Shown: positions 1-5,309, numbered from the stretch's first letter. The stretch: 6,399 nucleotides of DNA from an uncultured Faecalibacterium sp. (GCA_902463905.1 CABQHF010000130.1:1-6399), one strand, 5' to 3'. Notes: generated by a model not told the origin, from the letters alone. A program made the numbers and translations.

Positions 1-1164
1 TACACCTTCCAGACCAGCTGCACCCGCTCCGGCCAGACCGTTCTGACCAATGACCCCAAGCAGCGTCCGCTGTTCACCATTTTCAACACCGTGGGCAGCC
101 TGCTGGGCATGGGTGCCATGCAGTTCTTCGCCCCCATCCTGGCCAAGAACTACGAGGGCGGCTACGCTTCCGCCGGCTTCTTCCGCACGCTGGCGCCGGT
201 GGGCATCGTGATCTCCATCCTGCTCACCCTGCTGGCCGTCATCGGCATCTGGGAGAAGGATCAGCCCAAGTACTTTGGTATCGGCGGCGAAAAGACCGAG
301 AAGGTCAAGGTCAGCGAGTATGTCAAGATCATCAAGAACAACAGCCCCATGCAGCGGCTGATGGTAGCCGGTGCCGGCTGCAAGCTGGCCCTGTCCATCG
401 CCACCAACACCACCGTGCTGTGCATGCTGTACGGCTGTATGATGGGCAACTATGACGGCCTGTACCTGCCCATGATGGTGCTGGGCTACGTGTTCAGCGT
501 GCCGTTCTTCCTGCTCACCGTACGCACCAGCCAGAAGGAGGGCCAGAAGGCCAGCCTGATGAAGTATGTCAGCGTGGCACTGGTGTGCTATGTGGGCGTG
601 CTGGTGCTGCTGCTGCTGTGGGGTCACGGCGATGCCTTTACCCTGTCCGTCATGGGTGAGAACGGCTTGTCCATCAACCTGTACACCATCCTGTTCATTG
701 CCTTCTTCGGCATCGGCTACGGTGCCTACTACGCCACCGCCGATATGCCCATCCCCATGGTGGCCGACTGCTCCGACTACGAGACCTACCGCAGCGGCAA
801 CTACATCCCCGGCATCATGGGCACCCTGTTCAGCCTGGTGGACAAGCTGGTGTCCAGCCTTTCCGCTACTGTGGTGGGCATTGCCGTCAGCTTTGTGGGC
901 CTGCAGAGCCTGCCCACCCAGTATGACCCCTACACCCCGGGCATGAACTGGGTCGTCATCGTGCTGTTCTGCATCATCCCCATGCTGGCATGGGCTGCGA
1001 CCCTGATCGCCATGAAGGGCTATACCCTGACCGGTGCCAAGATGAAGGAGATCCAGGCTGTCAATGCCTGCCGCCGCGACGCAGTGGCAAACGGCATGGT
1101 GCTGGAAGAGGCCATGGAGAAGTGGCAGACCATGGATCAGCTGCCGGAAGCATACCGCAGCTGA
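1..1164 (+). CDS. GPH-family (MelB-like) sugar:cation symporter, 5' end outside window
   Basis: This is the C-terminal 387 residues of a cytoplasmic-membrane sugar symporter of the glycoside-pentoside-hexuronide (GPH/MFS_2) family. The reading frame is open to base 1, so the GTG at 91 is an internal valine and not the start; family members run about 450-500 residues, so roughly 80-100 are missing. Near the left edge TRSGQTVLTNDPKQRP matches the conserved cytoplasmic loop after TM4. Around bases 760-870 the segment ADCSDYETYRSG, then IPGIMGTLFSL and DKLVSS, matches the family signature of an acidic Asp-Tyr loop followed by a Lys-containing helix. Several hydrophobic helices alternate with short charged loops. 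The stop TGA (1162-1164) lies 19 bases before uxuB, so the two genes are probably one operon. That suggests a hexuronate or hexuronide substrate; the family assignment is firm, the substrate is inferred from the neighbour only. Confidence 0.9.
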   Translation, partial: YTFQTSCTRSGQTVLTNDPKQRPLFTIFNTVGSLLGMGAMQFFAPILAKNYEGGYASAGFFRTLAPVGIVISILLTLLAVIGIWEKDQPKYFGIGGEKTEKVKVSEYVKIIKNNSPMQRLMVAGAGCKLALSIATNTTVLCMLYGCMMGNYDGLYLPMMVLGYVFSVPFFLLTVRTSQKEGQKASLMKYVSVALVCYVGVLVLLLLWGHGDAFTLSVMGENGLSINLYTILFIAFFGIGYGAYYATADMPIPMVADCSDYETYRSGNYIPGIMGTLFSLVDKLVSSLSATVVGIAVSFVGLQSLPTQYDPYTPGMNWVVIVLFCIIPMLAWAATLIAMKGYTLTGAKMKEIQAVNACRRDAVANGMVLEEAMEKWQTMDQLPEAYRS

Positions 1165-1173
1165 GACGGAAAT

Positions 1174-1180
1174 GAGGAGA
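1174..1180 (+). promoter_or_regulatory. Ribosome binding site of uxuB
   Basis: GAGGAGA lies in the 19-base gap between the transporter stop and the ATG at 1184. It favours this ATG over the in-frame ATG at 1172, which has no comparable purine-rich sequence upstream and overlaps the site itself. Spacing from the AGGAG core is short (4 bases). Confidence 0.7.
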
Positions 1181-1183
1181 ACT

Positions 1184-2038
1184 ATGGAAAAGAATGTGCT
1201 GAACACGGATCTGACCGGCAAAGTGGCAGTGGTCACCGGTGCCAGCGGGACCCTGTGCTCCATCTTTGCAAAGGCGCTGGCACGGGCGGGCGCAAAGGTC
1301 GCCCTGCTGGGCCGCAACATGGACAAGCTGAACGCTCTGGCGGAGGAGATCATCGCCGAGGGCGGCACGGCCAAAGGCTACACCTGCAATGTGATGAACA
1401 AGGCCAACTGCCTGCAGGTGGCCGAGGACGTGCAGGCAGACCTTGGCCCCTGCGATATCCTTGTCAACGGTGCAGGCGGCAACAACACCCGCGCCAACAC
1501 CGACAGGGAATACTTCGAGATGGAGGATCTGGACACCGACACCGTTACCTTCTTTGATCTGGACGAGAGCGGCGTGGAGATGGTGTTCAACCTGAACTTC
1601 ATCGGCACACTTCTGCCCACGCAGGCCTTTGCCCGCCAGATGGTGGGCCGCGAGGGCTGCAACATCCTGAACATCTCCAGCATGAACGCCTATCTGCCCC
1701 TGACCAAGATCCCGGCCTACTCCGGTGCCAAGGCGGCTGTCACCAACTTCACCCAGTGGCTGGCCGTGCATTTCAGCAAGGTGGGCATCCGGGTCAATGC
1801 CATCGCACCTGGCTTCTTTGCCAGCGAGCAGAACGTCCGCCTGCTCTACAACGAGGACGGCACCCCCACGGCCCGCACCGGCAAGATCCTTGCTGCCACC
1901 CCGATGGGACGTTTCGGCGACAGCGAAAAGGATCTGGTGGGCACCCTGCTGTTCCTGCTGAACAACGAGGCAGCCGGGTTCATCACGGGCATCTGCCTGC
2001 CGGTGGACGGCGGCTTCTCGGCCTACTCCGGCGTCTGA
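1184..2038 (+). CDS. uxuB: D-mannonate oxidoreductase (fructuronate reductase), SDR type
   Basis: This 284-residue cytosolic short-chain dehydrogenase matches the Bacillus YjmF/UxuB type. It interconverts D-fructuronate and D-mannonate with NAD(H), the step before mannonate dehydratase in hexuronate breakdown. E. coli UxuB does the same reaction but belongs to the unrelated mannitol dehydrogenase family. The nucleotide motif TGASGTL is at residues 18-24 (a variant of TGxxxGxG), NGAG at 95-98, the structural Asn at N138, catalytic Ser at S165/S166, and the YxxxK pair at Y179 and K183. The loop at residues 99-135 is longer than in generic SDRs, as usual in this subfamily, and the C-terminus has the LPVDGGFSAYSGV ending. 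Length is typical. It follows a GPH transporter by 19 bases and ends 28 bases before a strong terminator, so it is the last gene of the unit. Another sugar-acid or polyol SDR is the alternative; the SDR fold is certain. Confidence 0.88.
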   Translation: MEKNVLNTDLTGKVAVVTGASGTLCSIFAKALARAGAKVALLGRNMDKLNALAEEIIAEGGTAKGYTCNVMNKANCLQVAEDVQADLGPCDILVNGAGGNNTRANTDREYFEMEDLDTDTVTFFDLDESGVEMVFNLNFIGTLLPTQAFARQMVGREGCNILNISSMNAYLPLTKIPAYSGAKAAVTNFTQWLAVHFSKVGIRVNAIAPGFFASEQNVRLLYNEDGTPTARTGKILAATPMGRFGDSEKDLVGTLLFLLNNEAAGFITGICLPVDGGFSAYSGV

Positions 2039-2066
2039 CAGCAAAGGCACACCATAAAGAGCATCC

Positions 2067-2100
2067 AAAAGGCAGGACTTCGCAGGAAGTCCTGCCTTTT
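2067..2100. terminator. Symmetric intrinsic terminator between convergent genes
   Basis: A perfect 14-bp stem (2067-2080 with 2087-2100) encloses the 6-base loop CGCAGG. It starts AAAAGGCAGG and ends CCTGCCTTTT, so either strand yields a GC-rich hairpin with a U run. It closes the uxuB unit and can also stop transcription from the minus-strand dehydrogenase gene. Confidence 0.92.
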
Positions 2101-2184
2101 GTGCTGTAAAAACAGGAGGGCCGGACGATGCCGGATCTCCCGTGGGAGAACAGAAGATCTGCGGAAAACTGCAGGGGAGAGACC

Positions 2185-2571
2185 TTACAGGCACTCCAGC
2201 AGGATGTCATACACTTCCTCCCGGCTGAGGGGGCGGGGGTTGCACTGGATGACCTTGCAGCAGTCGATGACGCTGCCGCTGCCCACGGCGAGAATGAAAT
2301 CCACGCCCTTTTCCAGGCAGAGGGCTGCACCGGCCTGCGCCTTGGCGTAGGTGGGGTTGGAGGGGATGCCGGAGAACGCTACGATCTCCTTGTCCGCATT
2401 TTTCAGCAGGGCGACCATCTCGTCATAGATGCCGTTTGTCTTGATGGAGCCGCCGCCGTAGGCCAGCAGGACGGTTTTACCGAATTTACCCAGCTCGGCA
2501 GCGGCTGCTTTGGCAGCGGCATCCTTACCAAAATAGACCTTCATCGGGTAGGAATACACAAAATCATTCAT
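2185..2571 (-). pseudogene. Iron-containing alcohol dehydrogenase with internal in-frame deletion
   Basis: The 128-codon minus-strand frame begins as a normal group III (iron-dependent, butanol dehydrogenase/YqhD-like) alcohol dehydrogenase. FGKDAAAK is at residues 14-21, VLLAYGGGSIKTNGIYD at 34-50, FSGIPSNPTY at 66-75, and the nucleotide-binding GGGS-type motif at 97-103, here GSGSVID with one Gly replaced by Ser. Directly after CCKVIQ (to about 109) it jumps to CNPRPLSREEVYDILLECL, which resembles the extreme C-terminus of these enzymes. Family members are about 380-390 residues, so some 250 are missing, including the helical domain with the Asp and His metal ligands. The frame stays open across the junction, and the start has a good ribosome binding site, so a short non-catalytic protein may be made. 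The N-terminal assignment is secure; the C-terminal one and the deletion reading are inferred from memory of the family. Confidence 0.82.
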
Positions 2572-2578
2572 GAAAAAG

Positions 2579-2586
2579 TCTCCTTT
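2579..2586 (-). promoter_or_regulatory. Ribosome binding site of the truncated dehydrogenase
   Basis: On the minus strand AAAGGAGA precedes the ATG (2571-2569) by 7 bases. This well-kept translation signal fixes the start and contrasts with the gutted coding region. Confidence 0.8.
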
Positions 2587-2660
2587 CTATCGTGTGGAGC
2601 GGCGGCACACAGCAGGGACAGCCGTTCTTGTAATTGGGCAGGGTACATGGTACAATGCGG

Positions 2661-2690
2661 TTGACAGGATCGCTTTGCAACACTGATTAT
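2661..2690 (+). promoter_or_regulatory. Candidate plus-strand promoter, divergent
   Basis: TTGACA (2661-2666) is followed after 18 bases by GATTAT (2685-2690, 4 of 6 matches to TATAAT). It would fire rightward toward the gene remnant at 2748 and overlaps the -10 of the minus-strand promoter. Overlapping divergent promoters are common where a MerR-type regulator and its target are transcribed apart. The -35 is perfect; the -10 is only fair. Confidence 0.5.
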
Positions 2691-2716
2691 AGTTTGCGGT
2701 TATTACAACCGGTCAA
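2686..2716 (-). promoter_or_regulatory. MerR-type promoter (19-base spacer) of the dehydrogenase
   Basis: Read on the minus strand, TTGACC (2716-2711) and a perfect TATAAT (2691-2686) are separated by exactly 19 bases. Sigma-A promoters normally have 17; a 19-base spacer with a dyad inside it is the hallmark of promoters activated by MerR-family regulators, which untwist the DNA to realign the two boxes. Transcription would start near 2679 and run through the dehydrogenase start at 2571. Confidence 0.72.
2697..2711. promoter_or_regulatory. Inverted repeat in the 19-base spacer, probable MerR-family operator
   Basis: CGGTT (2697-2701) and AACCG (2707-2711) form a perfect 5-base inverted repeat around ATTAC. 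It lies almost wholly between the -35 and -10 of the minus-strand promoter, with its centre about 3 bases from the spacer midpoint, where MerR-family dimers bind. The regulator itself is not intact in this window. Confidence 0.6.
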
Positions 2717-2747
2717 GAGGCTGTTACGATTTCTTTGTGAATTTTTC

Positions 2748-2912
2748 ATGAACGAACTGGGAAGTGCGGATCTAATGTACACCATGATGCAGGCGTGCCG
2801 GGAGCTGGAGGACAGCGTTGCCTACATCGACTGGAAGCAGAACTTCTAAGACGAGGTGCTTGCAGGGAAGCGGCCCTATGAGAGCAACCTCATTGCAGCG
2901 GAAAAGAAATGA
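2748..2912 (+). pseudogene. Remnant of a C-terminal coding region with in-frame stop, possibly a MerR regulator
   Basis: One reading frame gives 33 residues (MNELGSADLM to DWKQNF), a TAA at 2847-2849, and then 20 more coding-like residues (DEVLAGKRPYESNLIAAEKK) ending in TGA at 2910-2912. The text around the stop, LEDSVAYIDWKQNF then DEVLAGKRPY, reads as one amphipathic helix, and replacing the stop with Tyr (one base from TAC or TAT) would give FYDEVLAGK. That pattern resembles the C-terminal dimerisation helix of MerR-family regulators, an idea supported by the MerR-type promoter next door. No ribosome binding site precedes the ATG at 2748, and only about 30 bases separate it from the operator region, so the DNA-binding half is gone. 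Remnant status is moderately supported; the family is a guess. Confidence 0.45.
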
Positions 2913-2964
2913 CGTGCCCGGGTGCTGTGCCTGAAAAATAGAGCGGTAAAAAATGGGGTATCTC

Positions 2965-2993
2965 TTGATATGCGGTGCAGAATCTTTTATAAT
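2965..2993 (+). promoter_or_regulatory. Near-consensus sigma-A promoter of the zinc-ribbon gene
   Basis: TTGATA (2965-2970), a 17-base spacer, and a perfect TATAAT (2988-2993). Transcription should start near 3000, leaving a leader of about 97 bases before the ATG at 3097. Confidence 0.85.
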
Positions 2994-3015
2994 GGATAGG
3001 TATAAAATTCAGGAA

Positions 3016-3056
3016 CGGGGAAATCTCCGGGAGACACTCCGGCTGACGGAGCCCCG
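3016..3056 (+). other. Foldable leader RNA, possible three-way junction
   Basis: The leader can form CGGGG (3016-3020) with CCCCG (3052-3056) closing two small hairpins: TCTC/GAGA (3024-3027 with 3031-3034, loop CGG) and CTCCG/CGGAG (3037-3041 with 3047-3051, loop GCTGA). The junction bases are AAA and CA, and the second hairpin stacks directly on the closing stem. CTCCGG occurs twice 12 bases apart (3025-3030 and 3037-3042), so either copy could pair with CGGAG. I do not recognise a known riboswitch class. Confidence 0.4.
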
Positions 3057-3096
3057 ACGTGTGTAGATAGGAAACGGAATTTGGAGGAAATGTTAC

Positions 3097-3513
3097 ATGA
3101 GCAAAAAATGCAGCTGCTGCGGTGCGAATCTGGAAGATAATGCACTGTTCTGCACGGTTTGCGGACAGCGGCAGAAGCCGAACCAGAATGCGGCGCCGAA
3201 AAAGGAAGTCAGACTGAAAGGGCAGTCCCAAGAGCAGAAAGCAAAACAGGAAGACAGCGCCGGGAAGAAACTGGATGCCGACAAGAAGGCAAAGATCAGC
3301 ATGGTTCTGGGAATCGTCACCTGGGTGTTGCTCTTTACACCAGCGGCGGTGCTATCGCTTGTCACGGACATCGTGGGTATCGTGTTTGGTGTGCAGGCAA
3401 AAGAATCCAGCCACAAGAAAATGGTTAGGGCAGGTCTTGTGCTGAACGGCTTCTATATAGGACTCATTTTGATTGCGTTGCTGATAATTCTTTTGTCACA
3501 GGTAACTTCCTGA
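3097..3513 (+). CDS. Zinc-ribbon membrane protein, DUF4190-like
   Basis: This 138-residue protein starts with a zinc ribbon: C5-x2-C8 and C19-x2-C22, each second cysteine followed by Gly, fit one four-cysteine zinc site. A hydrophilic linker rich in Lys, Glu and Gln follows (about 25-65). The hydrophobic half runs from 66 to 135: ISMVLGIVTWVLLF, then LSLVTDIVGIVFGVQAK, a short charged loop with HKK at 106-108, and AGLVLNGFYIGLILIALLIILL. The order (GI-rich helix, IVGIVFG, then AGLVLNGF) matches the DUF4190 pattern often joined to zinc ribbons in Firmicutes. No enzymatic role is known for such proteins. The start has GGAGG at 3083-3087, 9 bases upstream. The gene has its own promoter and terminator and is visibly more A-rich than its neighbours, especially in the linker, which may reflect composition bias or separate acquisition. 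Confidence 0.85.
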   Translation: MSKKCSCCGANLEDNALFCTVCGQRQKPNQNAAPKKEVRLKGQSQEQKAKQEDSAGKKLDADKKAKISMVLGIVTWVLLFTPAAVLSLVTDIVGIVFGVQAKESSHKKMVRAGLVLNGFYIGLILIALLIILLSQVTS

Positions 3514-3542
3514 TAACAAAAGGCTTTGATAAAAGTGACTCA

Positions 3543-3578
3543 GCGCCCCACGCTTTTTGCACGCGGGGCGCGCTTTTT
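3543..3578 (+). terminator. Intrinsic terminator of the zinc-ribbon gene
   Basis: GCGCCCC (3543-3549) pairs with GGGGCGC (3565-3571), followed by GC and TTTTT (3574-3578). The 15-base loop can add a small CG/CG inner pairing. It lies 29 bases past the stop. Confidence 0.85.
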
Positions 3579-3629
3579 GTACAGAAGAACGAAGATCTGC
3601 AAAGAAGCTGTAAAATTTTGCGGGCGGGG

Positions 3630-3658
3630 TTGACGAATGGCGCCGACCGTGGTAGAGT
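3630..3658 (+). promoter_or_regulatory. Candidate promoter of the mgtE unit
   Basis: TTGACG (3630-3635), a 17-base spacer, and TAGAGT (3653-3658, 4 of 6 to consensus). Transcription would begin near 3665, giving a 5' leader of about 220 bases before mgtE. A small AAAAGG/CCTTTT stem with a T run (3668-3690) sits at the very start of that transcript; its role is unclear. Confidence 0.6.
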
Positions 3659-3715
3659 AATGGGCGGAAAAGGCGCAAACTGCCCTTTTTACGTCAGAAA
3701 AACGAGGTGGTCGTC

Positions 3716-3811
3716 ATGGAACCTGCTGGTAGTAGCAACAGTTCATATCCCCGATCAGTGAACCAGACGGCAGCCTCTTTGCAAGCCGGAAAACAGCCCT
3801 GCTGTGCGTGA
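3716..3811 (+). CDS. Possible 31-codon leader peptide upstream of mgtE
   Basis: The ATG at 3716 follows GAGGTGG (3704-3710) at 5-6 bases, a good ribosome binding site. It opens a 31-codon frame, MEPAGSSNSS at the N-terminus and GKQPCCA at the end, with TGA at 3809-3811. Codons 16-20 lie on the strand 3762-3774 that can pair with the base of the mgtE Shine-Dalgarno hairpin, and the stop codon falls at the GAAA tip of a strong hairpin. A translating ribosome would therefore change leader folding. Proline codons are at positions 3, 12 and 28. The Salmonella and E. coli mgtA leader peptide MgtL, which couples magnesium supply to leader structure, also begins Met-Glu-Pro, but that match is short and may be chance. 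The peptide itself has no recognisable domain. Its translation is an inference from position and ribosome site alone. Confidence 0.45.
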   Translation: MEPAGSSNSSYPRSVNQTAASLQAGKQPCCA

Positions 3812-3868
3812 AAGCGCACGGCCTGTGTTTGCTTTCCGTGATATTGGAACCGTAAGCTGCCGCCTGGT
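3762..3868 (+). promoter_or_regulatory. Anti-sequestor/antiterminator long-range pairing in the mgtE leader
   Basis: ACCAG (3762-3766) pairs with CTGGT (3864-3868), one A-C mismatch follows, then CGGCAGC (3768-3774) pairs with GCTGCCG (3856-3862): 12 bp in all. This uses the same bases that form the left arm of the hairpin at 3854-3884, so the two folds exclude each other. The left strand can also be taken by an upstream fold: CTGCTG (3723-3728) pairs with CGGCAG (3768-3773) around a GTTCA/TGAAC stem (3741-3745 with 3759-3763). Confidence 0.6.
3787..3838 (+). other. Stable leader hairpin capped by a GAAA tetraloop
   Basis: CGGAAA (3787-3792) pairs with TTTCCG (3833-3838), ACAG (3793-3796) with CTGT (3823-3826), CC (3798-3799) with GG (3820-3821), and GTGCGT (3804-3809) with GCGCAC (3814-3819) around the GNRA loop GAAA. 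It sits wholly between the two strands of the long-range pairing, so it would bring them together. The leader-peptide stop lies at its tip. Confidence 0.65.
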
Positions 3869-3887
3869 AAAAAGGAGGCAGCTTTTT
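3854..3887 (+). terminator. Terminator-like hairpin that buries the mgtE ribosome binding site
   Basis: AAGCTGCC (3854-3861) pairs with GGCAGCTT (3877-3884). After a G-A mismatch, CCT (3863-3865) pairs with AGG (3873-3875), leaving a 7-base loop GGTAAAA. The T run 3883-3887 ends one base before the mgtE ATG. The whole AGGAGG Shine-Dalgarno (3873-3878) lies in the right arm. The element could therefore stop transcription, block translation, or both. Confidence 0.72.
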
Positions 3888-5249
3888 ATGTCTGAAATTT
3901 CGATCAATACCCTCAAGACCATGCTGGCGAACCTGGATGACGCCAAAAAATACCAGAGCCTGCGGGATGTGATGGAGACCCTGCCGGCCCCCGACCTGGC
4001 CGCAGTGTTCGAGGATCTGCCGGCCGAAAAGCTCCCGGTGCTGTTCCGTCTGTGCCCCAAGGACCTGGCGGCGGATGTATTCACCGAGCTGACCCCTGTC
4101 ATCCAGCAGAAGCTGATCGACGGCCTGACCGATACCGAGCTGAAGGCCGTGGTGGACGAGCTGTGCGTGGACGATGCGACCGACCTTGTGGAGGAGATGC
4201 CGGCCAATGTGGTCAAGCGCATTCTGAGCCAGGCCGACCCCGCCACCCGCCGCATGATCAACGAACTGCTCCAGTACCCGGAGGACTCCGCCGGCGGCGT
4301 GATGACCACCGAGCTGATGGAGCTGCGCCCGGACATGACGGTGGCGCAGGCCATGGAGGCCATCCGCAAGAACGGCTTCGACAAGGAGACCATCAACAAC
4401 TGCTATGTGACCGACGGCAGCCGCAAGCTGGTGGGCGTGGTGTCCCTGCGGACACTGGTGCTGGCCAAGGACACCGCAGAGCCCATCCAGAACCTGATGG
4501 ACACCAACGTGGTGAGCGTGAGCACCACCACCGACCAGGAGGAAGTTTCCAACCTGTTTGAAAAATACGGCTTCCTGGCCATCCCGGTGGTGGACGCCGA
4601 AAAGCGGCTGGTGGGCATCGTGACCATTGATGATGCGATCAGCATCCTGCAGGACGAGGCCAGCGAGGATATCGCCAAGATGAACGCGATCGGCCCCTCC
4701 GACAAGCCCTACTTCAAGCAGAGCATGTGGGACCTGTACAAGAGCCGTGCACCCTGGCTGCTGTTCCTGATGATCAGCGCCACCTTCTCCAGCATGGTCA
4801 TCCGCGGGTTTGAGGATGCCCTGGCGGCGGTGACGGTGCTGACGGCCTACATTCCCATGCTGACCGATGCCGGCGGCAATGCAGGCAGTCAGAGCACCTC
4901 CACCATCATCCGTGGCATGGCGGTGGGCGAGATCAAGCCCCACGACCTGCCCCGCATCCTGTGGCGGGAGTGCCGCGTGGCTTTGCTATGCGGCGGCACG
5001 CTGGCAGTGTGCAACTTTGCAAAGCTGTTGCTGTTTGACCGGGTGACCGCCCCGGTGGCGCTGGTGGTGTGCCTGACCTTGATCTGCACCATCCTGCTGT
5101 CCCAGCTCATCGGCGGCCTGCTGCCCGTGGTGGCAGAAAAGCTGCATGTGGATCCGGCAGTGATGGCTTCGCCGCTGATCACCACCATCGTGGATGCGAC
5201 CACCCTGCTGATCTATTTCAATGTTGCAAAAGTCGTGCTGCATGTGTAA
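3888..5249 (+). CDS. mgtE: Magnesium transporter/channel MgtE
   Basis: This 453-residue protein of the cytoplasmic membrane admits Mg2+ and closes when cytosolic Mg2+ is high. Parts in order: an N-terminal helical MgtE domain (about 20-130, with repeated DLP/ELP-type turns such as FEDLPAEKLP), a linker PEDSAGGVMTTE (131-142), two CBS domains (about 140-200 and 203-262), a plug-helix region, and the transmembrane domain (about 288-453). Signatures are PMLTDAGGNAGSQS (323-336) with TIIRG after it, and in the last helix DPAVMASPLITT then VDATTLLIYF, where D436 matches the pore-lining Asp of the family. Length is normal. The start is ATG 3888, with AGGAGG 9 bases upstream; in-frame codons to 3804 are leader and lack a better site. 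It is a single-gene unit between its own promoter and terminator. The leader suggests control by attenuation or start-site masking. Confidence 0.97.
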   Translation: MSEISINTLKTMLANLDDAKKYQSLRDVMETLPAPDLAAVFEDLPAEKLPVLFRLCPKDLAADVFTELTPVIQQKLIDGLTDTELKAVVDELCVDDATDLVEEMPANVVKRILSQADPATRRMINELLQYPEDSAGGVMTTELMELRPDMTVAQAMEAIRKNGFDKETINNCYVTDGSRKLVGVVSLRTLVLAKDTAEPIQNLMDTNVVSVSTTTDQEEVSNLFEKYGFLAIPVVDAEKRLVGIVTIDDAISILQDEASEDIAKMNAIGPSDKPYFKQSMWDLYKSRAPWLLFLMISATFSSMVIRGFEDALAAVTVLTAYIPMLTDAGGNAGSQSTSTIIRGMAVGEIKPHDLPRILWRECRVALLCGGTLAVCNFAKLLLFDRVTAPVALVVCLTLICTILLSQLIGGLLPVVAEKLHVDPAVMASPLITTIVDATTLLIYFNVAKVVLHV

Positions 5250-5263
5250 GTACGAAACCGAGA

Positions 5264-5309
5264 AACAAGGCCCCCGGAAGCGGTATGCTGCCGGGGGCCT
5301 TGTTGTTTC
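5264..5309 (+). terminator. Terminator after mgtE
   Basis: A perfect 14-bp stem, AACAAGGCCCCCGG (5264-5277) with its complement at 5291-5304, plus an inner AGC/GCT pairing in the loop. The tail GTTTCC is only mildly T-rich, but the stem is very strong and lies 15 bases after the stop. Confidence 0.85.

Noticed and set aside
91..93. GTG at 91 as start of the transporter
   Set aside because: The frame upstream to base 1 encodes conserved family residues (LTNDPKQRP), so this is an internal codon.
1061..2194. Long minus-strand open frame (377 codons) opposite uxuB
   Set aside because: It mirrors a convincing SDR gene, its product is an unfamiliar His/Gln/Gly-rich string, and it crosses the terminator; it is a by-product of GC-rich codons.
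2634..2747. Upstream extension of the remnant frame from ATG 2634
   Set aside because: It runs through both promoters and the operator, has no ribosome site and no coding character.
3016..3056. Hammerhead ribozyme suggested by GAAA after a GGGG stem and CTGACGG near its partner
   Set aside because: The core CTGANGA is broken (CTGACGG), the U before the cleavage site is absent, and the bases that should form stem I cannot fold into a hairpin.
3804..3887. N-terminal extension of MgtE from ATG 3804
   Set aside because: It would be translated through the leader hairpins, lacks a ribosome site, and the MgtE domain starts normally from ATG 3888 with AGGAGG upstream.
3665..3887. M-box (ykoK) magnesium riboswitch upstream of mgtE
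   Set aside because: I could not find the conserved blocks I know for that class (the AGGTGAGGCTCCT and GACGCCAATGGGT regions); a divergent version is not excluded without a covariance search.
3714..4943. Long minus-strand open frame (409 codons) opposite mgtE
   Set aside because: The product is low-complexity His/Gln/Gly-rich with no motif, has no promoter or ribosome site, and lies over a clear MgtE frame.
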